Assembly (NCBI RefSeq): GCF_004027225.2
Contig: NC_044302.2
Span: forward strand, 38,600,949-38,664,948
Source of the DNA: Strigops habroptila
Lineage: Eukaryota > Chordata > Aves > Psittaciformes > Psittacidae
DNA length: 64,000 nucleotides
Direction: 5' to 3'
Position 1 is the stretch's first letter. Each line of letters opens with the position of its first letter. Position numbers and translations under genes: made by a program. The notes beneath the pieces are model-generated. The model was given only the letters and a program-made list of their open reading frames with translations. It was not told the origin of the DNA and made no database searches. Shown here in pieces: positions 52,101-62,537 of this stretch.

Positions 52101-54467
52101 AGTGCAGATTCTCAATATTTTACTAGCAGCAGCAAAAATTTCATTTATCTTGTTATTTTCCTCGCTTACTGCCACCCTGTCTCAGGAGGGCACTGCTAGC
52201 TAAGCAGAACGGTTTTCCTAACCTTCTATGAATATCTGACAAAAACTCTCCCCTTTGTGCCTCTCCCTCTCCTTTTCTCCTCTTCCTTCTTCTCTCCTCT
52301 TCCCTCTCTCTTCCCAGAGCTATGCATTTCCTTAGTCCTTTCCACTGTTACATAAAAATAAAAGTCGGAGCCACCCTATAAATTACTAGCATCTCCTAAC
52401 TTGAGAAAAATTGAGTCTACTTTGTACTTCACCCTTGTAACATTTCATCTCGCAGTTTGGCTTCCCTTAACATAAACACAGCAGCCCGGCAAATGAATGT
52501 GTTAAAACCAAATGGCACGCTTTGCCGCTGAAAGAGCAGAACTGTTTTTGAGCAATGGGTGGTCTGTGGGGCTTGGAGTAGGCAAAGAAAAAAAGTGTAA
52601 GCATACACCGTCCCTTACAAGTGTGCAGAGCTTCCAAAACTTGCAGAAATCTCTGCATGCTGAAGTACATCAAAGGGATTTTTCCCTGTTCGGATAATAT
52701 TTCCTTTGCTGACATGTATTTAGTATTGTGGTTGGATGACTCATAAAGATAGCTTCATGGCGTCCCAACGCAGTTGAAGCAGAACACATGCCAACAAACA
52801 TTATTGTCAGCCTCAAAATAAAAACAAAACGTTCAGCTAAGGGTCAATCAATCAAGAGCACTTTGAAGAAAATTCCATTTAGATATTACAAATCATAACA
52901 GAATGAATTTAAACCAGCTGACTTTCTGTGAGGAGGACGTCCATGTACAATAAAAATTAGGCTGGTTTTTCAGTGTCCAACTTTTCTATTTTCTTACACT
53001 TGGATGCAGTCACTGGTGATGGATGCCAGTTTTTTAAATTGTGTTTTTGTAGTTCATTTTATAAAGATCTGAAGTAATAGAAAACAGATCAACAGAGGGA
53101 ACTCTAAGTAAAAACTCCATCATGAAAGGAGAGTTGTAAAATCCACTTAATATTGACAGATGTGTAATGACTTTCTCATGTTCACTTTTCATTTAGGTTT
53201 GTCATCTATATATATGTACGCATATATATTTTTTTCTTATTTATATTTGTATGTGTGCACGCACACACCATCACATTGAGAAATAGTTCACAAGATACCT
53301 ACAAAAATACTCTTTCATCACAGTAATCTTTATTCACTATCCAGTGTGTTTATCTAAAATCCAATGGGATTTTAGGCATAGATATCAGATATTTAAGTGT
53401 ATAATAAAATACTTGTAATGTATAAATAGGATTGTTATTCTTTTAACTGCAGCATTGTTCAGTCAACTGGCCAGAGAATAAAAAAGCTGAAAATGCAATT
53501 GAACAATGTTACCATTGTTAAATTGGAACCCTATGGGATAATCAAACTTTATATTTTTTATTTTAGCTTGCTTTTGTATGTTTTATTTTTAATTTTAAAG
53601 GTACTTTAAATAGTTTAAGGTTCTTCCTAAAGAAAAGAAACTCTACTCTCTAAAGCGACTAACGAAAATCGGGATTGCTTATTGCAACTGGTAAGCCCAG
53701 GGCATTCTTTGATGTACTTCCTACCACATTTAATAAGGCCAAGCAGTTGCTTCTGATTCTGAGGCAAAAGATTTGTTTATAGCTGAGATAATGTATTTAT
53801 GTAACGTGTTGTCTGGGTTTTCTGGGTCTGTTTGCGAGTACGAAGTAAAATGCACCACAATTTCTCTACATTTTTCTTCACATTTTGACCTTCTTTAGCC
53901 AGCGACATAAGAGACACAAGCACTAGCAGTCTCGGCTCACAGGTGCACTCAATGTTTAAGCTTTAGGTGTATACATGCTTCATGACTGACTCTTAGATAG
54001 CATTTGGGCTCAAAGCCCCTCTCCTGCCATTTTTCCCCTTCTTCTAGCACATGCATCTTTATTAAGGGCAGAGGGTTGCTTGTGTTAGCTTCCTTCTGAT
54101 TAGACTGAAAAAGTGCAGAGGTGTCTGTGAGGTGTGGTGGGCACATGAGCGATGCGGGGCTGTATTTATTTCCAGGAGCTCCGCTTTGCAGCTTTTGTGT
54201 TGCCCCGAATAAGCACATTCACAAAAGCCCTGCTACTGTTTTTGCAATCAAAGGCTGTAGTACTGGTGACAGTTACATTCTGGTTTTTCACTAAAAACAT
54301 TTCATTTTGTTGCATTGAGTAAATAAAAATATACTTTACCTATACTGAACCACTGTTAAGTTCTGTTCCCCGCAGTGCCTTGCACATCGGATATACCTCA
54401 TCCAGCTTGACTTACTGGGTTCCCCACCATCAATAAAGTGCTGCAGTGTCCCATCTTGATCATATAT
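31062..54467 (-). CDS. PRDM6: PRDM6, C-terminal half of the gene (five exons, joined)
   Basis: Coding segments are 54467-54340, 50668-50544, 47727-47385, 38436-38260 and 31176-31062, read on the minus strand. They total 888 bases, giving 295 residues and a TAA stop. The order is the second part of a PR/SET domain (about residues 1-75 of this fragment), a Ser/Thr-rich linker, then four C2H2-type zinc fingers and a short acidic tail ending ESIEVD. This order and the tail are what I recognise as PRDM6. The known family role is a nuclear transcriptional repressor of smooth-muscle and endothelial lineages. It is reported to act with HP1, HDACs and G9a and to be linked to H4K20 methylation, and human PRDM6 mutations cause patent ductus arteriosus. 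Human PRDM6 is about 595 residues from memory, so roughly the first 300 are missing here. All splice phases agree and no stop or frameshift interrupts the joined reading frame, so the gene looks intact. Confidence 0.93.
31220..31234. repeat. 15-base G homopolymer
   Basis: A run of 15 G on the plus strand (C on the PRDM6 sense strand) lies about 45 bases upstream of the last-exon acceptor. Confidence 0.97.
32178..32187. promoter_or_regulatory. Consensus CArG box
   Basis: CCTTTAAAGG fits CC(A/T)6GG, the serum response factor site. It lies in the PRDM6 last intron within AT-rich, enhancer-like sequence. The sequence match is exact; function is inferred. Confidence 0.4.
32289..32311. repeat. A homopolymer with one interruption
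   Basis: An A run interrupted by a single T near its start, in the PRDM6 last intron. Confidence 0.93.
33011..33036. repeat. Perfect 11-bp hairpin with E-box arms
   Basis: The arms are AAATCAGGTGT (33011-33021) and ACACCTGATTT (33026-33036), with a GCCA loop. Each arm contains the E-box CAGGTG/CACCTG, the type bound by ZEB, SNAI and E-proteins. Confidence 0.95.
34784..34853. repeat. AAAC/AACC-type low-complexity tract
   Basis: About 70 bases of A/C words with few other bases. Confidence 0.88.
36275..36325. repeat. Tandem pair of palindromic units
   Basis: Unit 1 is 36275-36298 (24 bases) and unit 2 is 36299-36321 (23 bases). Both have the form TAGTA-TTTTCATG-GAAA-TTAC, with two substitutions and one deleted A between them. 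Each unit is itself nearly palindromic. The second reads ACTAGTAATTT...AAATTACTAGT, with one bulged T. Confidence 0.92.
37122..37131. promoter_or_regulatory. Consensus CArG box with adjacent ETS-like motifs
   Basis: CCATATATGG is an exact, fully palindromic CC(A/T)6GG site in the PRDM6 last intron. A CTTCCTTCC stretch at 37111-37119 provides GGAAG (ETS-like) words on the other strand, three bases away. SRF-ETS pairs are a known arrangement in growth- and muscle-responsive enhancers. Function is inferred. Confidence 0.45.
38260..38436 (-). CDS. PRDM6: PRDM6 exon: zinc fingers 2 and 3
   Basis: This 177-base exon starts with the last base of Arg and reads [20 protein letters not shown], then VVTH, the linker [28 protein letters not shown] and the linker TGEKPF. 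Both fingers are canonical: CxxC, 12 residues, HxxxH. Finger 3 is followed by a classical TGEKPF linker, typical of DNA-binding arrays. The acceptor is ttccactgcag and the donor is gtaagtac, a near-consensus site. The exon stops inside the Lys codon (AA|G) just before finger 4, so that finger is completed by the last exon. Confidence 0.96.
39118..39146. repeat. (AAAC)n tract
   Basis: Short AAAC/AACAAAC repeats within an intron. Confidence 0.88.
43747..43761. repeat. 15-base A homopolymer
   Basis: Uninterrupted A run in an intron. Confidence 0.95.
43871..43925. repeat. (ACG)n then (AAAT)n simple repeats
   Basis: Three or four ACG units are followed by imperfect AAAT units. ACG repeats are unusual in this AT-rich setting. 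Confidence 0.88.
45943..45970. repeat. Perfect 12-bp hairpin containing two AP-1 sites
   Basis: The arms are AGTGACTCACCT (45943-45954) and AGGTGAGTCACT (45959-45970), with a TGTT loop. Each arm contains an AP-1 consensus: TGACTCA at 45945-45951 and TGAGTCA at 45962-45968. Confidence 0.95.
47385..47727 (-). CDS. PRDM6: PRDM6 exon: linker and zinc finger 1
   Basis: At 343 bases this is the largest coding exon in the window. It starts by completing Leu, then reads [14 protein letters not shown]. About 85 residues of Ser/Thr/Gln-rich linker follow, including [17 protein letters not shown] and [10 protein letters not shown]. The exon ends with the first zinc finger, [21 protein letters not shown]. 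That finger has CxxC and a 12-residue spacing to His, but its fourth ligand position is irregular (HVC instead of HxxxH), so it is an atypical C2HC-like finger. The acceptor is ttttctcccag and the donor is gtaaagcc. It leaves phase 2 (AG|G, Arg of NPDR). The linker probably serves as a flexible partner-binding region; that is inference. Confidence 0.95.
47728..50543 (-). other. PRDM6: PRDM6 intron after the PR domain (2.8 kb)
   Basis: The borders are gtaagttg and ttctcccag. The intron is AT-rich and unique apart from a short (ATTCTATG)n tract at about 50274-50310, which looks like the remnant tail of a CR1 element. I see no other feature in it. Confidence 0.88.
50274..50310 (+). repeat. (ATTCTATG)n tract, probable remnant CR1 tail
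   Basis: The stretch reads as imperfect copies of CTATGATT / CTATGCAT octamers. This is the CR1 3'-terminal microsatellite in plus orientation. The sequence before it no longer resembles CR1, so only the tail can be supported. Confidence 0.6.
50544..50668 (-). CDS. PRDM6: PRDM6 exon: C-terminal part of the PR domain
   Basis: This 125-base exon begins with the last base of an Arg codon. It continues [12 protein letters not shown], then [13 protein letters not shown] and the end of the PR domain ([14 protein letters not shown]). The GTELLVWY motif is the PR-family counterpart of the SET-domain region near the cofactor and pseudo-knot, and it is well conserved across PRDM proteins. The acceptor follows a pyrimidine-rich tract (tctcttgattag) and the donor is gtaagttg. 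The exon ends in phase 1 (T|TG, Leu), which fits the next exon exactly. Confidence 0.94.
51255..51332. repeat. Cluster of direct and inverted AATCTG-type repeats
   Basis: The words AATCTGAACA and ACAAATCTG recur in the same orientation several times. Two inverted pairs are interleaved: AAATCTG/CAGATTT with a three-base loop, and ATGGTTCAG/CTGAGCCAT with one mismatch. Confidence 0.8.
52246..52316. repeat. 70-base pyrimidine (CT) tract
   Basis: The plus strand is nearly all C and T, with CTCTCC/CTTCC words and few purines. Confidence 0.9.
53206..53268. repeat. TA-rich and CA/TG dinucleotide runs
   Basis: TATATATATA runs are followed by a T run and a GTGTGCACGCACACAC alternating purine-pyrimidine block. 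Confidence 0.85.
54340..54467 (-). CDS. PRDM6: PRDM6 exon: middle of the PR domain
   Basis: This 128-base exon encodes 42 residues plus two bases of the next codon, from [11 protein letters not shown] through [12 protein letters not shown] to NLTVVQY. The SWMRYIRCA stretch matches the conserved PR-domain segment that follows the substrate-side loop. The acceptor is ttccccag and the donor is gtaaagta. The frame starts in phase 0 and leaves phase 2 (AG|G, an Arg codon across the junction). It is the most upstream exon I can identify. The preceding exon, which should hold the start of the PR domain, is not visible in the remaining 9.5 kb. Confidence 0.93.
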
Positions 54468-55866
54468 CTGGGGAAGATGTCACAAGGTCAAGTAGTTAGA
54501 ACAAATCATCAGCAATCATTTTCACCACTTTGCCGGTGTCTTTTCCACGAATTTATTGCCATGAGGTTTGTCATTATGTACTGATGCTCTTAGAAATCTA
54601 CATGGAACAGCAGAAAAGTATTTTGTGGGATGCAAGTTTATTATGTTTCTTTTATCAAGCCAATCTTTTTGTGTTAAACATGTTTGTGGTGTCTCAAAGA
54701 TGTGATCATGTTTCCCAAAGAATATTTAACCTATTTTGACAGGCTGGCCTTAAATAATGAACTGACACATAAACAAGAAAATCTGGACATAAAGACTTCA
54801 TTGAAATTGTTGGAACATTTGAACAAGGGGCAGTAGTAATCCCTAAACAAGTACCCCTTCCTTCACATCTTGGTTGCAGCAAGAATATGTACTTCAGCAA
54901 CCTCACATGGTACATTAGGGAGTTGTAGGATTCATAATACCAAAACAAATGAGACTAGAAGGAAAAAGGCAGTCAAAGATGTCTTTAGAAGCTCTCGAGA
55001 CATATAATTTTTGAACTAGTAAATGAGCAACCAGTCCTGAGGGAATCATGGTTTTCCTAAACATGACATCTCTGCTAAGGACATGTGAGACAGTTATGAT
55101 GATTTTACAAATAACAGACAGTATTATGTCTATTCAGCACTGAATGCTGCCTCTCACATCAAGGAATGAAATTGATCTGGAAATTGGTTCTGAAATGAAA
55201 ATACATGTTTCATTCACACCTGTGCTTCTGACTGCTTAAAAATGTCATTTAGAAAGTGCTAATCCTAGTAAAAGCGCCTGGTGTCACAGGATTTTTACCT
55301 AGCACACCATTACTTTGCTAAACTTCAACAATTCATCTGAACAATTAAGATCTTATCTGAAGAAAACCTGATCTTCAGCTCTTTTGCCCCCCCCATCTGC
55401 TTTAACAATCCTACCCCAAAAATGTTATCCCTTTTGAAATTACATAAGCCTAAACTGATGTCTTCTTGAAAGTACTAATTCTGCTAATTAAGGGGGAAGA
55501 ACATTTATTATTTTGAAGATTTCTAGAAAAAAAAATTAACAATCTAGCATTTCTATTTCAATATAAAGAGAATAATCTCAGAAAACTTGACTATATTCAA
55601 TATTTCTGATTTATTAAAAGTGGGTTTCCTACAATGCTCAAAAAAACATACACAGGAATCAGAATCTAATTCTATACTCCACCACATGCGAGTCTCAAAT
55701 TCAGGATCCAGTCTTGCTTTTGCTTTTGATCAAGAGGGACTGAGAATAATCAGGAGCAATATATCCACTTTTAGAGCATGAGAGACAGGGAAATCAAGTG
55801 TATGCAGAGATCCTTATCATTTGTTCCATAGTGCCTGTGATAAGGACCAAGCAGAACCTAACCAAA

Positions 55867-55916
55867 TGCATGTTGGGGTAGCATCCTGGACAAACAAGAT
55901 GCTACCCCAACATGCA
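55867..55916. repeat. Perfect 19-bp inverted repeat, 12-base loop
   Basis: The left arm 55867-55885 (TGCATGTTGGGGTAGCATC) and right arm 55898-55916 are exact reverse complements. They are separated by CTGGACAAACAA. Pairing ends abruptly at both outer ends. Confidence 0.97.
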
Positions 55917-56042
55917 CTGAGTTGTGAAAAAAAGTCAGAGAAAACAGACAGAGTACTCCAGTACCGGAAAACCTAACTTAGAAAGGAAATAACATTGCAC
56001 TGTATTTGTTTACTTGTCAAATTGCGTAATACAGGTTAAAAT

Positions 56043-56069
56043 GGGGGGGGGGGGGGGGGGGGGGAGGGG
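56043..56069. repeat. 22-base G homopolymer followed by A and GGGG
   Basis: The plus strand carries 22 consecutive G, then AGGGGA. Such a run is a quadruplex candidate and is prone to sequencing-length error. Confidence 0.97.
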
Positions 56070-58494
56070 AAGCAAAACACTAAAAACCTTAACTGCAGTG
56101 CTTGTATATATTCATATAAATTCATATTACCATCATGCACCAGTTCTTATTCATTTTACAATTGCCTAAATCTGGTGACTCCTGTACAATTTCCTTGAGA
56201 AACCATCACAAGGAAGCAACCCATGACCTTCCATAACAGAGGAAAAGCAAACCTTTAGTGCAACCCAGACACTGTAGCAAACTATATGAATACACATATT
56301 TGCCCTCATCTGTACTGTACATATAAACACATGTATACGCACTTTAACACTCATAGTATCTGTTAAAAAACTGATGTTAATGAAAATCTTTGACTACCTC
56401 ACTACATTCATCTAATCTGATGTAACTTTTAATACATTGCAAGATCCTCCTGACAAAGTAAAACACCATTTCTCCAACTCTCTATGGAGAATGCATGTGG
56501 GTTTTTATCTATCTCACAACAGTCATTGCTTTAAGTGGTGGAAATACACATAATTATTTTGTTTTTCTATTTTGATTACAGTTGGAAGTGTTACCTAAAC
56601 TGCTTACTGATTCTTTTCCCTCTTCTGAGATAGAGTACTTGTTAACTGTTGGTTTTGCTGAGCTTTAAGGGGCTTTCTGCTTTTGCTTTAAATGTTTCAG
56701 AACTTTAAGATTTCTTTTTTATGGCGTTTTCCAATTCTGAGGAATGCACCAGACTGCTGTCAGAGACCAGAGTCTGATACAAGAGGACTGCACTCACCTT
56801 CTCATTTGGCATTCCTCGTGTTCCTCCTTTGCAGTTCCCATATAATTAATTAACTTCTTAATAGGTTCTTGGCGATTTACAGGTAGTTTACTGCTATGTT
56901 ACATATCAAGAGACTCAGAATGTGAACCATATTATTACTCTCTGAATTTAATCCTCTGACTTTGGAATACAAAAGAAACACCTTCATTTTCCAGGAAAGT
57001 AAGTCTGAGGTGTAATCAGCACAATTCAAGTAATTTCTTTTTCATTTTGTATATTCCCTTCCTTTGTAAACTCCCCTGAGCTTACTCAGTAATTGAGACA
57101 TAAATACAGGTCAGGTTCATCTTGTAATGGCATGCAAATATAAATTTAATATGAAGGACTGGATTTATTACTTGTTGGATTGTTTACTTACAATTATTTG
57201 GAGGTTATAGGTACTGAAACTTTTAATGACAAAGATTATAGCAATGTATAATGGCAATAATAATATCCTTTCTAAAGCACATGGTGTCCCATGTAAGTGA
57301 TGCTCTACGAACGACCATTACTAAGTAAAGTAAACAGCAATTGCTGGAACATCTGTCACTCTGGCAACATCCCAAGCGTAGATAGAACTGTGAAATATTT
57401 AAGTAGTATTAACAGATAAGGCTGAGAGCTAAAGAGCCTTCTGAGAACTCTAAATTACTTCAGTACTGACAATCATCAGTATTGCTCACGTGGATAGATG
57501 GGGGTAAAATAAAATCTAAAGCTAAAGACTGCTGTTCCAGTTTCTGCTATAGACGCCACAGAATTCTAGAATAAAGGAATCCAAACGTAACAGCACAGCT
57601 GCAGAGAACGTGAAGTTACAAAGCAATTAAAAACAATTTCATAGAATAGACAGGGAGAGGAAAACTGTTGGTTTATTGCAGTTTTTTCCTCTCTATCTGT
57701 TGCTTTTCTTTGTTCTCTTTCCGTAGCCTGCTAAAGGATCGTGTCTTTAGAAATTCTGCCTGTGTTTTATTTTTCCATATAGTCAAATAAAAAAGGTGGT
57801 ATCATACAGTTTACTTGACCTCTCATTTCCCCTGCAGGCAGAGGGAGAAAAACTGTTCCTGAAAGTGGAATCTTTCTTTGGATATACTTCTGTATTGCAA
57901 AAGTAGCTAATAGAGTAATTTTTTACATAGTAAGACATCAAAAGAAATGTGAAGAAAACCACAAAACATGCAAGAATTAATTCTTACCATTAGTAGAGAA
58001 CCTTGCCTTTTGCTGTTTACTGCTGTTCTAATTGACATCATGCATAAGGTCATAGGATTTTCAAATGACTCAGCATTAGCCTTCTCCTCCCACAAGAAGT
58101 TCTACCCTTGCCTTCAGTGGGAAGAGTCAAGACAGCAAGGAGTACTTTTGATGAGTACATAAATTTCATAAATTGTTGATTGTAACAGTCTGATGATACT
58201 GACATGTCAGAAATGGTAGCAGCCATACAAATTATATGCTTTCTACAATAATGTATGAACCTACAAGCCACAGCAACACAGAAACCTTCTTCCTTTGCTG
58301 TTTTGGACATTAGAACTGAATAATCTCTACATTAGGCAAATCTCACTCCTGTGAGACCTTGTTTTTGACACAAAAATACTACAACATCCTCTACAGGTGA
58401 CTGTATCCTAAACAGAAGTTGAAAACAATACCAAGAAAAGTACTAAGTTTATAAGCCTGGGTACTCAGCTGACAGTTTGTATAAGGTGTGCAAT

Positions 58495-60510
58495 TATAGA
58501 ATCATAGATTCTTTTAGTTTGGAAAAGAGCTTTAAGACCAATGAGTCCAACCGTTACTTAGTACTGCCAAGTCCACCACTAAACCATGTCCCCCAGTGCC
58601 ACATCTAAATGTCTTTTAAATACCTTCAGGGATGGTGACTCCACCACTGCCCTGCACAGCCTGTTCCAGTGCTTGAAGAAATTTTCAGTGAAGAAATTGT
58701 TCTTAATATCCAATTTAAACCTCACCTGGCACAACTTGAGGCCATTACCTCTTTTTCTGTAACTTGTTACTTAGGAGAAGAGACCAATACCCACCTCACT
58801 GCAACTGCCTCTCATGTAGCTGTATAGAGCAGTAAGATCCCTCTTAAGACTTCCCTTCTCCAGACTAAACACCCCAGTTCCCTCAGTCATTCCTCATCAG
58901 ACTTGTGCTCCAGACCCTTCACCAGCTTCATTGCCCTTCTCTGCCCTGCTCCAGCACCTCAATGTCTCTGTTGTAGTGAGGGGCCCAGAACTGAACACAG
59001 GATTCGAGGTACAGCCTCACCAGTGCCCAGTACAGGGGGATGGTCACTGCCCTGGCCCTGCTGGCCACACGGTTGCTGATACAGGCCAGGATGCTGTTGG
59101 TGTTCTTGGCTGCCTGAGCACAAGATGGCTCATGTTCAGCTCTGTCAATCATCAACCCCAGGTCTTTTTCCGCTGAGTAGCTTTCCAGCCACTCTTCCTC
59201 CAGCCTGTAGTGTTGTATGGGGTTGTTGTGTCCCAAGTGCAGGACCCGGCACTTTGCCTTGTTGAACCTCACATGTCTGGCCACAGCCCATCAATCCAGC
59301 CTGTCCAGATCCCTCACAGAGCCTGCCTACCCTCAGACAGATCAACACTCCTGCCCAACTTCGTGTCATCTGTAAACTTATTGAGGGTGCACTCCGTCCC
59401 CTCCTCCAGATCATCAGCAGAGATTAAACAGAACTGGACCCAGTACTGAGCCCTGTGGAACACCACTGGATTTAACTCCATTCACCATCACTTGGTGGGC
59501 TTGGCCATCCAGACAGTTTTTTACCCAGCAAAGAGTACACCCATCCAAGCCATGAGCAGGTAGTATCTCCAGGAGAATGCTGTGGGAAATAATGTCTAAG
59601 GTTTTGCTAAGGGCTTTCCTAAAGCCTTTACTTTTTGAACATCCACAGCCTTTTCCTCATCCACTAAGCAGGTCTTGTCATGGAGGGAGACCACATTAGT
59701 CAAGCAGGACCTGCCTTTCACGAACCCACACGGACAGGGCCTGGTCTCTTGGTTGTTCTATTTGTGCCATGTGAGGGCACTCAAGATGATCTGCTTCATA
59801 ACCTTCCCTGGCACCAGTGTCAGGCTGGCAGGCCCATAGTTTCCTATATCTTCCTTCTGGCCCTTCTGGTAGATGGACAACAAATATTCTAACCTCTAGC
59901 CAACTGGGACCTCCTCATTTAGCCAGGACTGTGATAAATGTTTGGAAGTGTGTCAGTAAATAAATACTTTCACCAGCTCCCTCAGTACCCTTGTCTGCAT
60001 CCCATCTGGCCCGAGAGACTTGTGTGCATCTAGGTGCTGTACCAGGATGCTGACCATTTCCCCTTGGATTATAGGGGCTTCATTCTGCTCCCCATCCCTG
60101 TCTTCCAGCTCAGGGTCTGAATATTCCAAGAACAACTGGTCTTACTATTAAAGACTGAAGCAAAGAAGGTATTGAGTACTTCAGCATTCTTCTTCCTTTT
60201 TTCTCCCTAACACACAGAACTACCCCACCACCTCTCCTTCCTTGCCTATCCTCTCCGAAGAGTTTATAGCCATCCATTGCAGCACTCCAGTTGTGCAAGT
60301 CATTCCACCATGTTTCCGTGATGGTAACTATATCATCATTTTCCTGCTGCACAATGGCTTCCAGATCCTCCTGTTTGTTGTCCATGCTGCATTGCATAGT
60401 TATGCAAGATTACATCCAGAGAGTAGACCTATAAAGCCTATTCCTGACACTAGAGAGAGCAGCCCTGCTTTTGACCTTTTGTCAGAGCCAGCAAAACCTA
60501 CTGCCTGACA
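58495..60510 (-). mobile_element. CR1 LINE, 5'-truncated, internally deleted, inactive
   Basis: On the minus strand this reads as a chicken-repeat-1 non-LTR retrotransposon. The 5' part (about 60400-60200) encodes the start of the endonuclease (NKQEDLEAIVQQEN, ITETWW, GRRGGGVVL). The sequence then jumps near 60190 to the region just before the reverse transcriptase (EVLNTFFASVF-like, then ELEDRDGEQNEAPI). The reverse transcriptase remnant runs to about 58930. It keeps the codons of a variant FTDD box at 59376-59365, but the earlier catalytic Asp box near 59.62 kb is scrambled by a frame change. The 3' untranslated part follows and ends in an ATTCTATG-type tail at 58513-58496. Several frameshifts and stops make it non-functional. 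The 5' edge is approximate. Confidence 0.93.
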
Positions 60511-62537
60511 CATAAACTTTTAGGCACATCCTAAACTTCGGAGTCCAGTTTCCTCTCTATGAGTCATAACTCTTCATCCACTCAGGCCGTGTTTCTCTGC
60601 CCCTTTGTTCATTTGGAGGTTAGGAGAAAAAAGGTATAGGCAAAAAGGTCCAGGATTTGTGTGTCTAGTATGGTCCTTTCTGGGCTGGTTCCACTATCTG
60701 ACTTTCCTTTGAAGGAAACAGCAATTTTTAAAACTTTTTTTGCTGTTGCTGTTAAATTTTCTTTATAGCATTGTATTCACCCCCTGGAATAACTAGTACA
60801 ATTCAGTGATTTGACTTGCCTAAGGCAGTGATTGCTAAACAAAATGGCAATGACTTCTGGCGTTTATTATGGCATGTCTACATTATCTATTTTTTAGCAC
60901 TTCTAATCATGTCAAACTGAAAGAAAACTGGATTGTATGCATGACTTGATAACTCACTCATTTAGATTGGATTCTTTGTAGTACATCGGTGCCCAGCTCT
61001 CTTTGAAATCAACACACTGCCAAAGTACCTCATTATCTACAAAGTTTGAAACTTTCAGAAGAAAATGCTGCAGGAACTGGAAGAGAAGAAACAACTAACA
61101 AAATTCCCTGAATAGATTACATCTGAGCATAGTTTAGGTTGAAAATCAAACTAAAACTGGGTTCATATTTGATGATAACAACTGTTTGAAGAATGAATGC
61201 TTTTAGACTTTAAATGTCTTTATTATTAGGAGTAGGGCATCTGATTTAGAAGAAGAAGGGTCTTCTGAGTATGCATCTTTTCCCTGTTACCCACTGAATG
61301 AGAAAGCTGAGTAGAAACAAACATGCATTTAGCCATCACATCTTTCTCCTTTTACCCACTAGCTTGGTGACCAAGTCAGACTATTCAGCAAACATTGTAA
61401 GGAAATAAAAGAAAATACAAAATACAATGAAACTGAGAAGCAAAATGCAACACATTTGGAAAAGTCTCCAAATATAGCTTAAATGAAAAGAAACATTGAT
61501 GTTGATTGATAGATAATAATAGCATTAATAACATCCTTTACAAAGACCACATCTCAAACGTTGTAATACTTTGTAAATTACATACTATCTTTTAAATTAC
61601 CTATACAGTAAACAAGCAAATTACTCTTCACCACTATGAAGAAGTGCCTATTCATCACATTGTGATAACCCTAACTTTGGTGCCCAGTAAATTTTGAATC
61701 TGTAATAATCAACTACACACATAAAACTGGTATGAAAAAAATAATAGTATATATGTCAGCAACCTCATTTTACTCTAAGTGGAAACATTTGGACCAGTTC
61801 CCTATTCGTCTGTATGGACATTGTTTCAGAAAGACATTAGTTATAAATGCTTCACATACATTCCAGTATGTGAATTCCATTCATAAGACTAACTGATTTG
61901 TTTTGCCACATAAAATATGCCTTCAAATTCTTTATGGATAGGTACCAGAAATAAAAATGTAAATATGTTACAGATAACATCAAAGCTTACTGGCTTATAA
62001 TGAAATAAGAACACTTTGGGTTTATTATTATGTAGACAGTGAAAGCTAGTTACTACAGGCTTTACATGTATGTGAAATTACTTTGAAGTGCTTCTATTTT
62101 CTTAAGCAACTGGATAATACTTTGTTGCCATACAGAAAATGCAACAGTTCATTTAAAGAATGATTTCTGCTTTTGCAGTTTTTGTTTTACATGCAAGCTG
62201 GTGTCAATTGCTTTACACTTTGAATTAGCATGAAGATTTCCAAATGTTTTTAACTGCACCGAATCATTCTGAACTGCTGTAAACTATTAACAGAATAGAA
62301 ATGCAAAATAAGTGAGCAAGGAGGAAATTTCAGAAGGCCTCACTGGTTAAAATCAGACCAAAAAGTTCTCCAACATTTGTTGGCAATAATCTCCCTGTGA
62401 TGCAACACCTCTGTGAAAATGTACAGAAATGTATACTGACAGCCAATGGTCTTTAACTGCTCACAATATTCAAAGCAATTTTTTATAATTAGTTACATCT
62501 GATATGTGAGTGTACATCTTGCAATATCTCTCACTTA

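Larger units (their letters stand above)
50669..54339 (-). other. PRDM6: PRDM6 intron inside the PR domain (3.7 kb)
   Basis: The borders are gtaaagta and cttgattag. It contains a cluster of direct and inverted AATCTG words (51255-51332), a 70-base pyrimidine tract (about 52246-52316) and short TA and CA dinucleotide runs near 53.2 kb. The PR domain is split by this intron after the NLTVVQY segment. Confidence 0.88.

Noticed and set aside
56780..56840. Minus-strand exon-like segment with a good gtgagtg donor, considered as the missing PR-domain exon
   Set aside because: The translated sequence has no resemblance to a PR domain and its length and phase do not fit the exon at 54467.
58928..59284. 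118-codon frame as a possible host gene
   Set aside because: The product is the C-terminal part of the CR1 reverse transcriptase polyprotein, so it belongs to the LINE.
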